Assembly: GCA_022376515.1 (NCBI GenBank)
Contig: WTXI01000332.1
Coordinates: 1-38,402 of the forward strand
From: Lactifluus volemus
Taxonomy: Eukaryota > Basidiomycota > Agaricomycetes > Russulales > Russulaceae
Direction of reading: 5' to 3'
DNA: 38,402 nucleotides
The notes below the pieces were generated by a model, which was not told the DNA's origin, did not search any database, and saw only the letters and a program-made list of their open reading frames with translations. Both the position numbers and the translations under genes were made by a program. Shown here piece by piece: positions 20,833-30,944 of the stretch (position 1 is the first letter of the stretch; each line of letters starts with the position of its first letter).

Positions 20833-23001
20833 GTGATATGTTTCTCTATTTCTGGTGCTATGGGACGCTCACAAAATACTAAAGAGACAGAAAGTGTGGC
20901 CCTGAGGCAGCTGTTCCGCCACAGCCACAACAGCACGCCGGCCATCTGCTACTACGGGCAGCATCTGCAAGTCACAATCCAACGCACAGTAGAGTGGGAC
21001 GTGGAGCTTTTTCTGTCTCCTTCGTGCGGGTTGCCTAAGCACTCGCTAGTTGCACTTCAATTGAACGCGCGGAGCACCGCAACCATCGTACTGACACCCA
21101 TCATGATCAAGATTCGGGACATTAGCTGCAAGCTCGAGCTCGACTTTGGAAGGCAGTGGGAGCCGCGCGGTGTCCTAAGGTTTGGGAAGGCTAGACACAA
21201 GTAGGAGAGACAATTTTTAGGGGTGTTAATGCATTCGTACAGAGTGGCACGCACCGTTTTCCAAATTTCGTATGTAGCATGCAGGGCTGCCATCGCCTCT
21301 GTCGGAGCCACTGAGGCACCCAGCGGTCTCACCAGACCGCCGAGATCATTCATAGACTGTTGGAATTGGAAGTTTTTTTTTTTTTTTGCATTTCAGGAAC
21401 AGAACACAAAAATCTCTTCACATGTTTCGAGAAAAGTCCAGGCTGGACAAAAATGATGATGATGAGGTCCACCTGACCACTGTCGTCACTCCTTCTATGA
21501 AACACAGCAAGATTAGCAGGAAACCTCGGATCCTACCCTTTTGCTTTCATATCACAAGACGGTATCCCTGGATCTTGGTATCGCCACATAAGCGCCCAGC
21601 CATCAGTTTTCCAACTTTCTAAATTGGGCATACTTGTCCGTATGTGCGAGTAGACAGTTCAGGCAAGACTGCTAGTCTGATTGAAGTCCAGGCCGCTTAC
21701 AAGTATCAAACCACTTGGCGCTTTCCGACGCCGAACGCGTCAGGGAGCTGCCAGTGGGTAGATTCAAGAACGTTATTGGACAACCGCTATTTCATTACTA
21801 CCTCCTATAGTTAACTATGAGTCAGTGTCACAGATATGTGATATGTTTCATGGCCCGTGGGTCGCTATCTCACTGGACCTGGTCAAAGGTCATGCAGACG
21901 ATGAATGATTCCGTATGGGGCCAAGATAGTTCCACAAGGAAATCGCCACCTCCCGTCTGCACAATACGATTTGAGTGGTAAGAATAAAATTTTTGGAGAG
22001 CTACCCTGGGATTGTAATGCTACGAATCCGTTCTTGCTCGTGTAACTACAGATGGAGGTGACGGGATCAACGAGAGGGACCCCAGACCCAATCCACCGGC
22101 TATGTTCCACGGGCACGTGAACAGATGATAAGATCAACCAAAGGGACTGTCATATCACGTTTGGACATCTCCGAGCCGCCGAGAGCAAGGCCGAGACTAC
22201 CCGTCCCCCGAGATGAATACCAACTTGGAGTGTGACGAACCGGGGTACTGTAGTACTCAATTCAAATACAGGGTGTCTTCGACATTGGAGACTATACTTC
22301 ATTGTTCTTTCTATGAAAGAAATCCGATGGATGGTCTACTCGGGTTGCGGAGAACACCGAAGGTCAGCAGCTAGCAAGATCTGTGGCGCGGAACAAGTTC
22401 ACTAATGTTCACACATTGGCTTTGATCGATTCACGCGGTATGGATGTGTTCTCGCATGGGGGTAGATGAACGGTTGACTACCAGTCAGCGTGATATGTCA
22501 GCGTCGAACGTATTACTAGTTTGGTCGGAACGGTAGCTGCGTTACGTGGCTGGCACCGCACTAGCTCCCTTTATGCCGACACCACAGCCTGTCGTGACGT
22601 TCATACCACATCGAATTGATGAAGGGGTAAATTACGACAGCAGCTCAGCGTGGAGGTGGATGAAGCCAGGGTGGATACTCCGAACTCTGTTTGTGGGAGT
22701 ATGGTAACATGTTTATACTGAAACCACTCAACAAAGAGTAGGCCCGGTAGTGGCATGGAATAATTGCCTGGAGCTTTCAAGCAAGTGAAGTAGCGCCGTT
22801 GTGCGTGCACGATTGTGGCATCAGTGCTTACAAGAACAGATGAGTGGTGAACAACAATCATGGCATTTCACAAGACCAATGTGAATATCCACACTTAGCT
22901 GTCACTGGGGCCGGAAGCACAAAGAATGCTCCACAGCGACACGACATCAAACTAAGACTAGTCATTTCGACGAGGCACAATTGGCTCCAGCTTCAATTCC
23001 A
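20833..23001. other. Gene-poor spacer of about 2.2 kb
   Basis: No family is recognised. A 98-codon frame at 21057-21353 (minus) and an 86-codon frame at 22601-22861 (minus) are open but resemble nothing I know and have no convincing splice partners. No tRNA-like cloverleaf, long repeat or transposon terminus was seen by eye. Confidence 0.45.
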
Positions 23002-23581
23002 TCAATATTGGGAAGCGGCTGCCTGACACTGAAAAAAGAGAAGATGGGTGAGAATCAATAGAGCTGGATCAAACAACAACACTCACAGCCTTGAGCTGTT
23101 CGAGGTACCACGAACAGCTGGGCAAGTCTGCCTTTTCAATGCACCTGGAGAAGTCCTTCGCCTGTACCTCACAACTGGGCGCAAACGAGGATGCATTTTG
23201 TTGCGACGCCACGGGCTGGGACTGTTCCACTGGTGCAGACTCGGAGCGTCCGCCAAAGAGCATAGATGAGATGCCATGACCGATGGCCGAACCGACAGCG
23301 ATGGAGCCAGCGGTGGCAGCCATCTGCCCAAGCAAACCGGGGCCATTAGAAGCCTGGTTTTGTGCCTGAGCCGGGGCTTGCGCAGGTGGCGCAGGGGCTG
23401 GAGGAGCATGTTGGGTGGGAGCGACCGCTGTGGCGGCGCCACGAGAAGGTGCGCTGGCAGGCTTGGGGGCGGGGCGAGAGGTCGTGGGGCGAGAACGAGA
23501 CTGACGCTAAAGAAAACAAAAAGGTTTTTTGGCGTTCGTACACACATGTGCAGACTCGATACTGGAAAGACTCACAGGCAT
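23002..23581 (-). CDS. Twin CX9C mitochondrial protein, CHCHD2/Mix17-like
   Basis: Three exons give 150 residues: ATG-CCT (23576-23581), 23087-23506, and 23002-23028 ending ASQY-TGA. The two introns are GTGAGT...TTTAG and GTGAGT...TTCAG, both phase 0. The N-terminus is Arg/Pro/Ala-rich (RQSRSRPTTSRPAPKPASAP), like an intermembrane-space or mitochondrial leader. A glycine-rich hydrophobic segment (GLLGQMAATAGSIAVGSAIG) follows, then a CHCH domain with two CX9C motifs (C-EVQAKDFSR-C and C-SWYLEQLKA-C). This is the architecture of CHCHD2/CHCHD10 and yeast Mix17, imported by the Mia40 oxidative pathway. It shares a 139-base divergent promoter with the next gene. Confidence 0.92.
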
Positions 23582-23720
23582 TATGGTCGATATCAACTGT
23601 TGAGCGTGAAAAAGCACTCCTCCGAGCTCGGGTTCAAAGCCTCGTGCGAAAATATCACGTGACACAATATTTTCTAACCGACGCGCCCGACAAACTTTCC
23701 AGTGGCAAGTGTCGGGATCC
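23582..23720. promoter_or_regulatory. Divergent promoter between two mitochondrial-protein genes
   Basis: Only 139 bases separate the ATG of the CX9C protein (minus) from that of the mL45/Mba1-like protein (plus). Both products are predicted to be mitochondrial, so shared control is plausible. No specific factor site was identified. Confidence 0.5.
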
Positions 23721-25026
23721 ATGGCAGCCAGAGTAACTCAGAACTCTGCTCGAGTCCTCCGCGTACGACAATCAGCACCTCCATTACCTCCTGCGCATCG
23801 TGGACCGATGCTCTCTTCGTTAATATGGTCATTATCTACCCCTTCTGCTTCTCTGCCTTACCTTAAGCCCCCATGCTCCTCGACAGCCTTTACCCCAGTA
23901 ATAAAACGAGGAATAGCCACGGCTCCAAAATCAAAGCATGCGGCGATACAGGAATCCGAGGATGAATCATTGGCCCGATTTCAGCGTGCTGTCCGTGATG
24001 AGCACAATTTAGGTACGGACATATGGTCTTTACCTATTGAAACACTAGGTGCGTCAACCTCTTCGAACCCTATCTTCTGCCTTCTTGTGCATGGGCGTGG
24101 AAAAAAAAAATCATATTTGTGCAAAAGCCCCCCCAGTATCAGCTTTCTCTGGAAATCCAGACACTGACATACCGCGTCATGAAAGACGTCCATATTCCAT
24201 CCTTTCCTGCAAGAGCCAAGGATGCTACGCTACGTGACCACCTCGCATTGCTTTGGGATAACTTTTTGAATTCTGTGAAAAACATTTCGAGGTGCGCGAA
24301 TCCCTTCCGTACTCGTCTTGTCCCCAGTTCCTGGAGCATTGTCACTTCATCACATCGTGCCTTTCCGCACTATCCCAACTTATTGGCACTATCATGCCCT
24401 TTCTGATCTGAGCAAATCAGATGCTAACTTGATTCAGTATGCGCAAACTTGCTCAAGAAAACGCATTTCCCGAACGGGACACGCCATCCGCTCGTTCCTT
24501 GCAGATCTTCCGGGCTAGGTCTACGAACGATAGTGCCTGGGTGGCACCTTTACGCGCCATCCTTCTCGAAAATTACAAGCGCGTAAACAATGCGGTTGCC
24601 GAGTAAGTTCCTACCTCCCTTCACCGTCACCATTTCTGTTGACCACAACCTCCCAGAGGTGACTCAAAAGCGGTTAAATCGTGGACAGTAGATGAATATT
24701 CCAAGTCTACGCTTAGGAGGTTGCGGAGTCTTCACCCTGCTGGGCGTTCTGCGGAGTACCGGTGGCGACTCGTTTCTCAACCCTCACCTGTGCAGATCGT
24801 CAGTATTCGTGCAGTCCAGGGGTACCTCGGCTTGCAACCGCCACGAACTGGCAATCCTCTTTATGTGAATGTGCTCGCACGATTCGAAACGATCCAGTCC
24901 TTGACCAAACGTGGGGTTCCATCAACTGTCGAGCCAAAGCGTATTGTTGAGCACCTGTTGTTCGAGAAGCGGATGTGGTACGATACGCCCTGGGTCATCA
25001 AGGAGCAGCTCTATGTGGACCGGTAG
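23721..25026 (+). CDS. Mitochondrial ribosome-associated mL45/Mba1-like protein
   Basis: The start at 23721 (MAARVTQNSARVLRVRQSAP) gives an Arg-rich mitochondrial leader. The conserved C-terminal part has the Tim44-like fold of mL45/Mba1: AWVAPLRAILLENYKRVNNA, WTVDEYSKSTLRRLRSLHP, YRWRLVSQPSPVQIVSIRAV, a QGYLG stretch, VNVLARFETIQSL, RIVEHLLFEKRMWYDTPWVI and KEQLYVDR with TAG at 25026. Such proteins tether the mitoribosome to the inner membrane for insertion of newly made proteins. At least three introns are visible (for example about 24294-24438 and 24603-24657). The first one, around 24054-24120, does not keep phase into the QYQLSLEIQTL exon across a run of ten A and seven C. Several-base uncertainty there does not affect identification. 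Confidence 0.8.
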
Positions 25027-25210
25027 AGACTACACACACGGATCTGTTTAGCCGTTGCGATCCTCTATACATTCACTGCTTTAGCGAGTCTCAGAACCAT
25101 ACTTTAAAATGACACACAAAGGTTTGAAAAAGTCCTGTAACCCACTGATGTGTCATGCCACCCTATACTCGGAACGTAGCCGTACAAAAAAAAAATCCAC
25201 TTCTCTCCAC

Positions 25211-26479
25211 TTACGCCACTCGCTGATCCGTATCAGGCGGACCCCCGCCAGCCATGAGTTGCCTCATCCTCTCCACGGCTGTGGCGGGTGCCCCATCACT
25301 CAAGAATATGTCCATATTCTGCATCGACTGCTCCCATTCACCACTCGCGCGCCCCTGCATGGCAATCTCATATTCTCGCACGCGTTCTCCCAGCTCGGAG
25401 GGGGTCTTCACATTGGCAAGGGCGAGTCCGAGATCCGCGCCGTCTGCCATAGCAAGGTTCGCGCCAGCGCCAGCAAATGGTACCATCAGATGCGCCGCAT
25501 CACCGAGCAGCGTCACACGCCCGCCCGGTGCAGGCTCCCACCGGTGTCCAGACGGCAAAACCCACAGCGGGCGGAGAATGAAGTCCGTCGCACTTGGCGC
25601 CTCAACGAGCGCGCGTAGCTGTGGCGCCCATCCATCAAAGTGCTGCAACACGGCTTTGCGGAGCACGTCCGTGTCCTCCTGCTCCGTCGTCTCGGCTTCA
25701 GAAAATGTCCCGAAAGGCACGCGCAGTGCTGCGTAGATGCGAATCACGCCGCCATTGTTGTGCTGCGCTATGAGTCCGCGGCTGTCACTGAGAGCGAAGA
25801 GGCTCCCGTGCCCAACGAGCTTCACTGCTTCTTGAGTTGCAGCGTCGTCGTCGCTGTCTCGTGGTACCAGCCGGATGTCGACGAACGTCACGCCGGTGTA
25901 GGTCGGTTGTGCGGGTGACACGAGTGGGCGTACGCGTGACCACGCGCCGTCTGCGCCGACGACGAGGTCAAACTCGAGTGTGACGAGGCGTGTAAAGGTC
26001 AACGTGACTTTGGTATTGTCGTCTGAGAACTGGGCCGATTCGAGATCATGTCCCCATCTGACCGTGTCTGGCTGTAGTGAATCGAGCAATAGCTGACGCA
26101 ATTGTCCACGGTCCACCTCTGGGCGGCCCCCGAGGCGCGTCGGGTCCACCTCCCCTTCCAAGGTAATGCTCTCAGCAGCGGGTGGCGGGCCATCCCCATA
26201 CACCATCGTGCCGTGTTTATCCACGATTTTCATTTCATCATCCTCTGGACGGGCCACTTTGCGAAATTGCTCCATGAGCTGCGCGGTCTGTAAAGCGTAC
26301 TGCCCCGATTCAGGGTGCATATCGAGCGAACCCCCCTGTGTGCGAGAAGACGATGTTGGCTCGCGCTCAAAGACGGTCACCGCGACACCGTGCAGCTGGA
26401 GCACACGTGCGAGAACAAGGCCGCCAAGGCCAGCACCAATGACGGCAATTGAGAACGGGGCTTCGGAAGCCATACTCAT
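25211..26479 (-). CDS. TetX-like FAD-dependent monooxygenase, intronless
   Basis: An uninterrupted frame encodes about 420 residues. The Rossmann motif VIGAGLGGLVLARVLQLHG is followed by the acidic ribose-binding end VTVFERE. The central DG motif is GADGAWSRVR and the FAD GD motif is LLGDAAHLMVPFAGAGANLA. The pattern AGAGANLAMADGADLGLAL is typical of the TetX/UbiH-like group A flavoprotein hydroxylases. The longest frame extends to a TTG at 26506, but I use the ATG at 26479 (MSMASEAPFS); the ATG at 26473 is equally possible. No introns interrupt it, unlike nearly every neighbour. It probably hydroxylates an aromatic or polycyclic substrate with NAD(P)H; the real substrate is not predictable. 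Resistance activity should not be assumed from the family name. Confidence 0.88.
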   Translation of the reverse strand: MSMASEAPFSIAVIGAGLGGLVLARVLQLHGVAVTVFEREPTSSSRTQGGSLDMHPESGQYALQTAQLMEQFRKVARPEDDEMKIVDKHGTMVYGDGPPPAAESITLEGEVDPTRLGGRPEVDRGQLRQLLLDSLQPDTVRWGHDLESAQFSDDNTKVTLTFTRLVTLEFDLVVGADGAWSRVRPLVSPAQPTYTGVTFVDIRLVPRDSDDDAATQEAVKLVGHGSLFALSDSRGLIAQHNNGGVIRIYAALRVPFGTFSEAETTEQEDTDVLRKAVLQHFDGWAPQLRALVEAPSATDFILRPLWVLPSGHRWEPAPGGRVTLLGDAAHLMVPFAGAGANLAMADGADLGLALANVKTPSELGERVREYEIAMQGRASGEWEQSMQNMDIFLSDGAPATAVERMRQLMAGGGPPDTDQRVA

Positions 26480-27958
26480 TGACAAAGAAAACGGGGGAGG
26501 GTCCAAAGAAGAAAAATTTTGTGGAGCGCGCTTTATTACCGTCTATTACGGAATTTTAGAACATTGTGAATGTCATAGTTATCGGAACTTACTGAGATTT
26601 GTTAGGTCTCAGCCTACCTCGAGGCGAGGACAAGGAGAGGTGATAAGTTATCGGGAGCTTCTGACATATCACATGACTTAACTAAGCCCTGGGTCCCTCA
26701 GGACCGTCCCTGACTCCGAGCGGAGTCCGCCAAGTCCCTGACCGATGGACCCGACCCAGTTCAAGTTAGTGATCCACACCACACGTTGGCCGGGTACGAA
26801 CTGTGTCAGGTACAGCACCGTACGGCGTAACTCGTATGGATCCTGCAGTGGTTACACGGCTAGCCTCGGCTAGAACCCGCTTTTCCGATCTTCGTGCGGA
26901 ACATACCTAATATGCAACCCCTTCTGCAGAAGCTCTCAAAGCGGACACGGGCTCGGGTGCGACAAAAGCACCGAGTTATGCTCGCCAGTGATTTACACGA
27001 CCGCTGCCATCAAGTCCGATCCGTCATTTAGGCACCAAAAGGGGAAGCGATACCCGGCAGAACAGCGGTTGCTCTAGCATTTTTGCACTCACCGAACAGC
27101 GAGGTTATCAAAAATGAGGGAGCCAAAACCCGAGCGTTTGAATCGATGGCTGGCAGATCCATCTACGGCGCTGTAGGACCATAGCAAAATCAAAAGGGTC
27201 ACCGTTGATGTGTATGTGACTGTAACTGTGTAGGGAGTCAAGATACTCCGGATCCCCCACGTTCCCGAAAAGTGATCCACAAACTGACGCGTAACTGACG
27301 CCCGAGGGCGTCAGCCGAGGCCCACGATTCCCCGCAGGGCCGATCAAAGGTCTCGATGTGGTAGGAAATTTCTTCCATACTCACGTACAAAGCCTTGGTA
27401 GAACCTACCATTCATACCCTCGTTTTGCCTCACCATATTCTAGACCCTTCCTTCTAGACAGCGGTCCCCACAAGGGCCGATTTTTGGCGGGGGTAACAAC
27501 CATCGGAAGATGTCATTTGTCCACTGTTTTGCGGGATCTTCAGGCCCTACAGCACCCTGGTTATCTCGGCGCCTATTCATACGGGTCTTTCATTCTCTGC
27601 ACTCGACACAGCCTTGTAAGAACGTCACAACCCCTTTTTCCCAGGGAAACGGCGTTCGCTTGAAGACCGTAGCCGACCCCTGCTGACCCCTGGGTTGGAT
27701 ACTTTTTGCCTTCCTCTGGGCCGTGCTTGCCTCTGGGGGCCAATGACCAATTTGCCGTCACCCGGCACCGTAAAGCCAGTGAGACCTTTCCCGCTTCGAA
27801 CTGTTCGACGAATCCTTAAGCGTCAATCATGCCGACAGACTAAAGGAAGGATGATGGTCATCACGGCACCCTTGCTCCGCTCAAATTGATAAATACTGTA
27901 TCTTGTCCTCCACTGCCTTTCTCACGTCCCTACGTACCCGGCCCTGTAACCAGCGCAT
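26480..27958. other. Spacer of about 1.5 kb without a recognised gene
   Basis: Only short frames are present. A minus-strand stretch at 27089-27347 has two overlapping open frames, one with a hydrophobic segment (TVTLLILLWSY), but no family is recognised. The region may hold promoters for the two flanking flavoprotein genes, which are divergent. Confidence 0.45.
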
Positions 27959-29991
27959 ATGACGGAACAAGTATCCCGTGCCCATGACCTCAACAAAATC
28001 CCCGACCCTAGTGTTCGTCGTCATCGGTCGGCCCTCAGCGCTACCTTTCGGCATACCCCTCATGGACCCGATGTGCCGACACCTGCTCACGACCTATCGA
28101 GACAAGCGAGCCTTCAATTGGATTTCTTGATCATTGGCGGTGGTCTGTTCCATGTTCCAGATATTAACCTGCTTCCCACTGACATGTTTCTTTTTGCTAG
28201 GAATCGCTGGGCTTGCTGCAGCGTACGCGCTCGCAGCATCAGGCCACCGGGTTAGAGTGCTTGAACAAGCTCAGGGCTTGCAATTCCGACCAGGGGGTCT
28301 TCGGCTGCCTCCCAATGCAACCAGAATTCTGTCATATTGGGGAGTCGAAAAGGAAATTGCGCAAAAAGCCTCAGCAGCCACGTCGTCTTCAATTATGGAT
28401 AGTGAGTGTCCCGTTACTTCTGTCGGTTACCTGGATATCGTGGACCAAACAATACTGACCAATCGGGGTTTCTTGTGCTTTGAAAGTAAAGACGGGGAGA
28501 ACCATTGGTCAATCTACATGGCAAGGTACCCTTATCGAGGAGGTGGGTTCTCCGTATCTCACGGTGCATGTAAGCCCAGGATGCCGGCACGTTCGTCACT
28601 TGACACTAATTTTCCACGATGTTCAGCATGCAGACCTCCTTCAAACTCTTCATGGCCTCGCTTCGTCCGCGGGAGCACGCGTAACATTCGGTGCAATTGT
28701 TGAATCGGTAGAACCCGCGCCGGATGCTTCATCCGAAAGTGGTAGAAGCACGCCCATAACCGGACATGGTCCCTCCACGCTGCGACCCACTGTAAGGCTC
28801 AAGACTGGTGAGGTTCTCCAGGCGGATGTCATCGTGGGCGCCGATGGCCTGCGAAGCATCGTACGCCGCGTGGTCTCGAATGACGAAACAGAACCACCAT
28901 CGACTGGGTTGAATACGTATATGGGTGGTGTGCCGATGTCTGAAGTTTGCAAGTGCGCCCCGCTAAAGCAACTTGCGGATGTCGGTTGGATGGTCTGGAT
29001 GGGGGATGGGCGTGTTGTATCTGGTGCGTCGAGCAAACTCGGGGCGACGATCGCCGCATACTGATTACGAGCTTTCCTTGGAGTCTAGGTTTTCCCGTCG
29101 TGAGTCCGAATACACTCCGGGCGGCGGAGATAAATCAATAAATTAATGACCCTCGGCCCTTTATAACAGAGACGACAAGAGGAAATGGCCATCCATATAT
29201 TGTGGGAAGATCGCTGTGGGTCTACAGCCATCTCAAGACGAGGTGAACCTGACAGTTGGGACCCAACCGCATCATTAAGCTCGATACAATACAAACAAGG
29301 ACAGATAGATCCAAGGTAGGCCGGCAACAGCGCAGCGTGGTGACAAAACCCTGATTACCTGAACTCACCCAGGCTTCGTTTCTTGCTCGACAAGGCGGGT
29401 CCCGTCTCTTGCCAACCATGGATCGTGGTGCCACCGCCAGGTAGTTGGGTAGACGAATCAGAGAGCATTGTGCTCATCGGTGATGCGGCGCATCCGCAAG
29501 GTGTATGTGCATACAACAATTTTACCCTTACCCACTTCCCATTCCTCTCCCCTTTCTTTTTCGTCTAATTTACCCAACTGCACATCTAGCCTGGTACCAA
29601 CTATGGCTGCAGTCTCGCGCTCGAAGATGCTGCCCTCCTCGGCACGCTCTTCTCCCGCCTTCGAAGTGTGGAGCAAGTCCCCACGCTTCTATATGCGTAT
29701 CAGGACTTGCGCAAGGGGCGCGCGGAAGCGGTGGCGGCCCTGGAGTACCAAAATGTGCGGGTGGCACTTTCGAGCCCAGCGCGGATCCGTGATGGTCAGG
29801 TCCGCTGGACCGCGCTCCCCGCTGACGCGCCTAATCCACCACCCGGAAGCGGGCCGACCGATGCAGAACTCGCGGAGATCGCGGAGGTGTGGAACTACTA
29901 TGCGGTTGATGCCGCGGATGAGTGGTGGGTGGAGTGGGGCATGCTGCGCGAGCGGTCAATGGTGGGAAGGGAGAGCCCGGCGGGGCAGTAG
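27959..29991 (+). CDS. FAD-dependent monooxygenase, salicylate-hydroxylase-like
   Basis: The first exon (MTEQVSRAHDLNKIPDPSVR ... LDFLIIGGG) joins across an intron (28143-28200) to IAGLAAAYALAASGHRVRVL, completing the GxGxxG FAD motif. Further exons join cleanly at 28402-28486 and 28570-28626: KTGRTIGQSTWQGTLIEEVG, then HADLLQTLHGLASSAGARV and the DG motif VIVGADGLRSIVRRVVS. The GD motif VLIGDAAHPQ is followed by PGTNYGCSLALEDAALLGTL and a tail ending ESPAGQ-TAG. This fits fungal salicylate-hydroxylase-like group A flavoenzymes. The stretch 29024-29370 could not be joined convincingly, and the final splice (29501-29589) is out of phase by one base, so the gene may be damaged or contain small errors. 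Confidence 0.78.
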
Positions 29992-30944
29992 ACAAGACAG
30001 GAATCCTGCCAGGCCGACCAGGCCCGATGCCATCTATATGATTGAAAGGCGGACTCTCGGGTGGGTTGGGCCCCGTCCCCGACGTAGAGCCGCACTGGCT
30101 AAGTCGGAGGGAGAGAGAGCACGCATTCGTATTTGTGCCTCCAACTTCGTCGAGCAGACATTATCGTTCTCCTCTCTCTCTCTCTGCTGGAGATCAATCA
30201 TCACGTAGGACCTGACATCGGTCGACATGTGTTCATTACTTAGCACATGGACATGCATTGCATTCATCATTTGTTCCCCGCGGCAAGGCCCACATCCCAT
30301 CTCCCGAGTCGACCGTATCAGGTGTAGTGGTTGTCTATTTTGTTCTCTGCTTCCCCCGAGTCACCCCCAATCGGAAATTTGCGGTGATGGATTCCAATTT
30401 TTATTTGTGCAGTTTCACACACATAGCTCGGGGGTACTGTAAATGAAATGATGCGAAACCCGAGATAGCCTGAGTGTCCAGGATAGGTGAATAACATCAA
30501 TGAATTGACTGATGCCCTGCGCCCCATGTCATCTATTTATTGCGCAAGGACAGAAGTGCTCGTTTCATAGTTGTGCACGTGTCTAGTGGCTTTGACGTCT
30601 GTCGAACTACGCCAGGCTTAGACAGATAAGCAGGGCTTCCTCAAGAGTGTACAGTACTGTAAGTCGACCACGCGGCCAATTAACCGCCAGTCATTCCCAC
30701 CTTTATGCATAAGTCTAGTCTAGGCCCATTTGAGACGACATCATCATTAGTTTTTCCCTTGTCAACTCCCTTCGTGCCTCGTGATGGGACGTCTTCGTTC
30801 AAAATGCCGTTGCGGCAAAAACAAAATTGTATGAGTTTAATTTACAAACATGAACTCTACCGCGAAAAAGCGGCCCAACCACCTCTCCCCTACGGGGGAC
30901 AGTAGAACAGCCTTTCCTTTTCCGCGCGAAACGGCTCCGCCAAT
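29992..30944. other. Convergent spacer without a recognised gene
   Basis: This lies between the 3' ends of the monooxygenase and the reductase gene. It holds another TACAGTACTGTA palindrome (30650-30661). No coding exon or RNA gene was recognised. Confidence 0.5.

Noticed and set aside
25254..25736. Plus-strand 160-codon frame opposite the TetX-like gene
   Set aside because: It is an antisense shadow of a high-GC coding region with intact flavin motifs on the minus strand.
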